The notes beneath the pieces were generated by a model that saw nothing but the letters and a program-made list of their open reading frames with translations, made no database searches and had not been told where the DNA came from. Source: Nitrospinales bacterium (GTDB lineage: Bacteria > Nitrospinota_A > UBA7883 > JACRGQ01). From it: a stretch of 32,153 bases of DNA. A program made the translations under genes and the position numbers. Shown here piece by piece: positions 31,863-32,153 of the stretch (positions are counted from its first letter, which is position 1; each line of letters opens with the position of its first letter). The stretch lies in assembly GCA_023248495.1 (NCBI GenBank), contig JAHFEK010000028.1:1-32153 (forward strand), in the 5' to 3' direction.

Positions 31863-32153
31863 CACGGCACCGGGACGGTGTTGAATATCCGTTTCACGAT
31901 GTCTTCGTTGGTCATTCCTTCCGCTTCGGCTTCGTAGGTGGGGATGATGCGGTGGCGCAGCACGTCGGGACCGATGGCTTTCACGTCGTCGGGCGTGACG
32001 AAACCGCGGTGGCGCAGGAACGCGTGGGCCTTTGCCGCCAGCGCGAGGCAGATGCTGGCGCGCGGCGACGCGCCGTATTCGATGATTTGCGGCATGGCGG
32101 TGTGCGGCTTGCGCGTGGCGAAAACGAGATCGACAATGTAGCCGAACACCTTT
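31862..32153 (-). CDS. MoxR-family AAA+ ATPase, C-terminal part (partial)
   Basis: About 96 residues of the C-terminal lid region, cut by the window edge; the frame continues leftward in from 32153 and the 5' end is outside. FGYIVDLVFATRKP, GASPRASICLALAAKAHAFLRHRGFVTPDDVKAI and DVLRHRIIPTYEA are typical of the MoxR sensor-2/lid segment, with Arg in the SPRA motif. The Walker motifs lie outside the window. It is the first visible gene of the operon with DUF58 and batD-like genes. Confidence 0.93.
   Translation of the reverse strand, partial: KVFGYIVDLVFATRKPHTAMPQIIEYGASPRASICLALAAKAHAFLRHRGFVTPDDVKAIGPDVLRHRIIPTYEAEAEGMTNEDIVKRIFNTVPVP

Overview
The window looks like part of a GC-rich chromosome from a Gram-negative, probably autotrophic bacterium. 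The most telling marker is a two-gene bacterial ATP-citrate lyase operon (aclB-aclA), the citrate-cleaving enzyme of the reductive TCA cycle. Together with RNase Y next to a YmdB-type phosphoesterase, a GH57 branching enzyme paired with a DUF4912 protein, and a MoxR/DUF58/Bat-like cluster, this suggests a lineage such as Nitrospinota, Nitrospirota or a deltaproteobacterium-like relative. That assignment is inference; no rRNA or other decisive marker is present.

Layout. Positions 1-41 hold the first codons of a leftward gene of unknown function. Positions 231-10150 are a rightward chemosensory cluster: cheA1, cheW, cheR, cheA2, an Hpt-CheW fusion, cheB, and a receiver protein with a long acidic linker. 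A strong intrinsic terminator at 10197-10224 ends it. valS follows (10247-12874). The stretch 12875-14640 is an accessory-looking, visibly AT-richer patch with a REP-like palindrome, a 12-C homopolymer, a HEPN-like protein, the 24-codon stump of a minimal nucleotidyltransferase, and a flavodoxin-fold oxidoreductase. An NCS2 purine permease and a small secretin-like exported protein follow on the same strand.

From 17011 to 26348 genes run leftward in several units. Read in their own direction they are aclB-aclA (terminator), DUF4912-GH57 (terminator), a possible small membrane protein, and rny-ymdB. Divergent from aclB, a rightward block carries a CtpA-type protease (terminator), a divergent polysaccharide deacetylase, and tsaD. 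The right end is a leftward overlapping operon moxR(partial)-DUF58-batD-like that converges on tsaD with an 11-bp overlap.

How the genes work together. The chemosensory cluster has two complete CheA kinases, each with its own Hpt, and a third Hpt joined to a CheW domain. Both kinases carry, between Hpt and dimerization domain, a two-repeat module resembling MshEN, a c-di-GMP-binding domain. No chemoreceptor and no stand-alone CheY lie in the window. The most novel candidates are this two-kinase pathway with possible second-messenger input, the Hpt-CheW fusion, and the decayed HEPN/nucleotidyltransferase patch.
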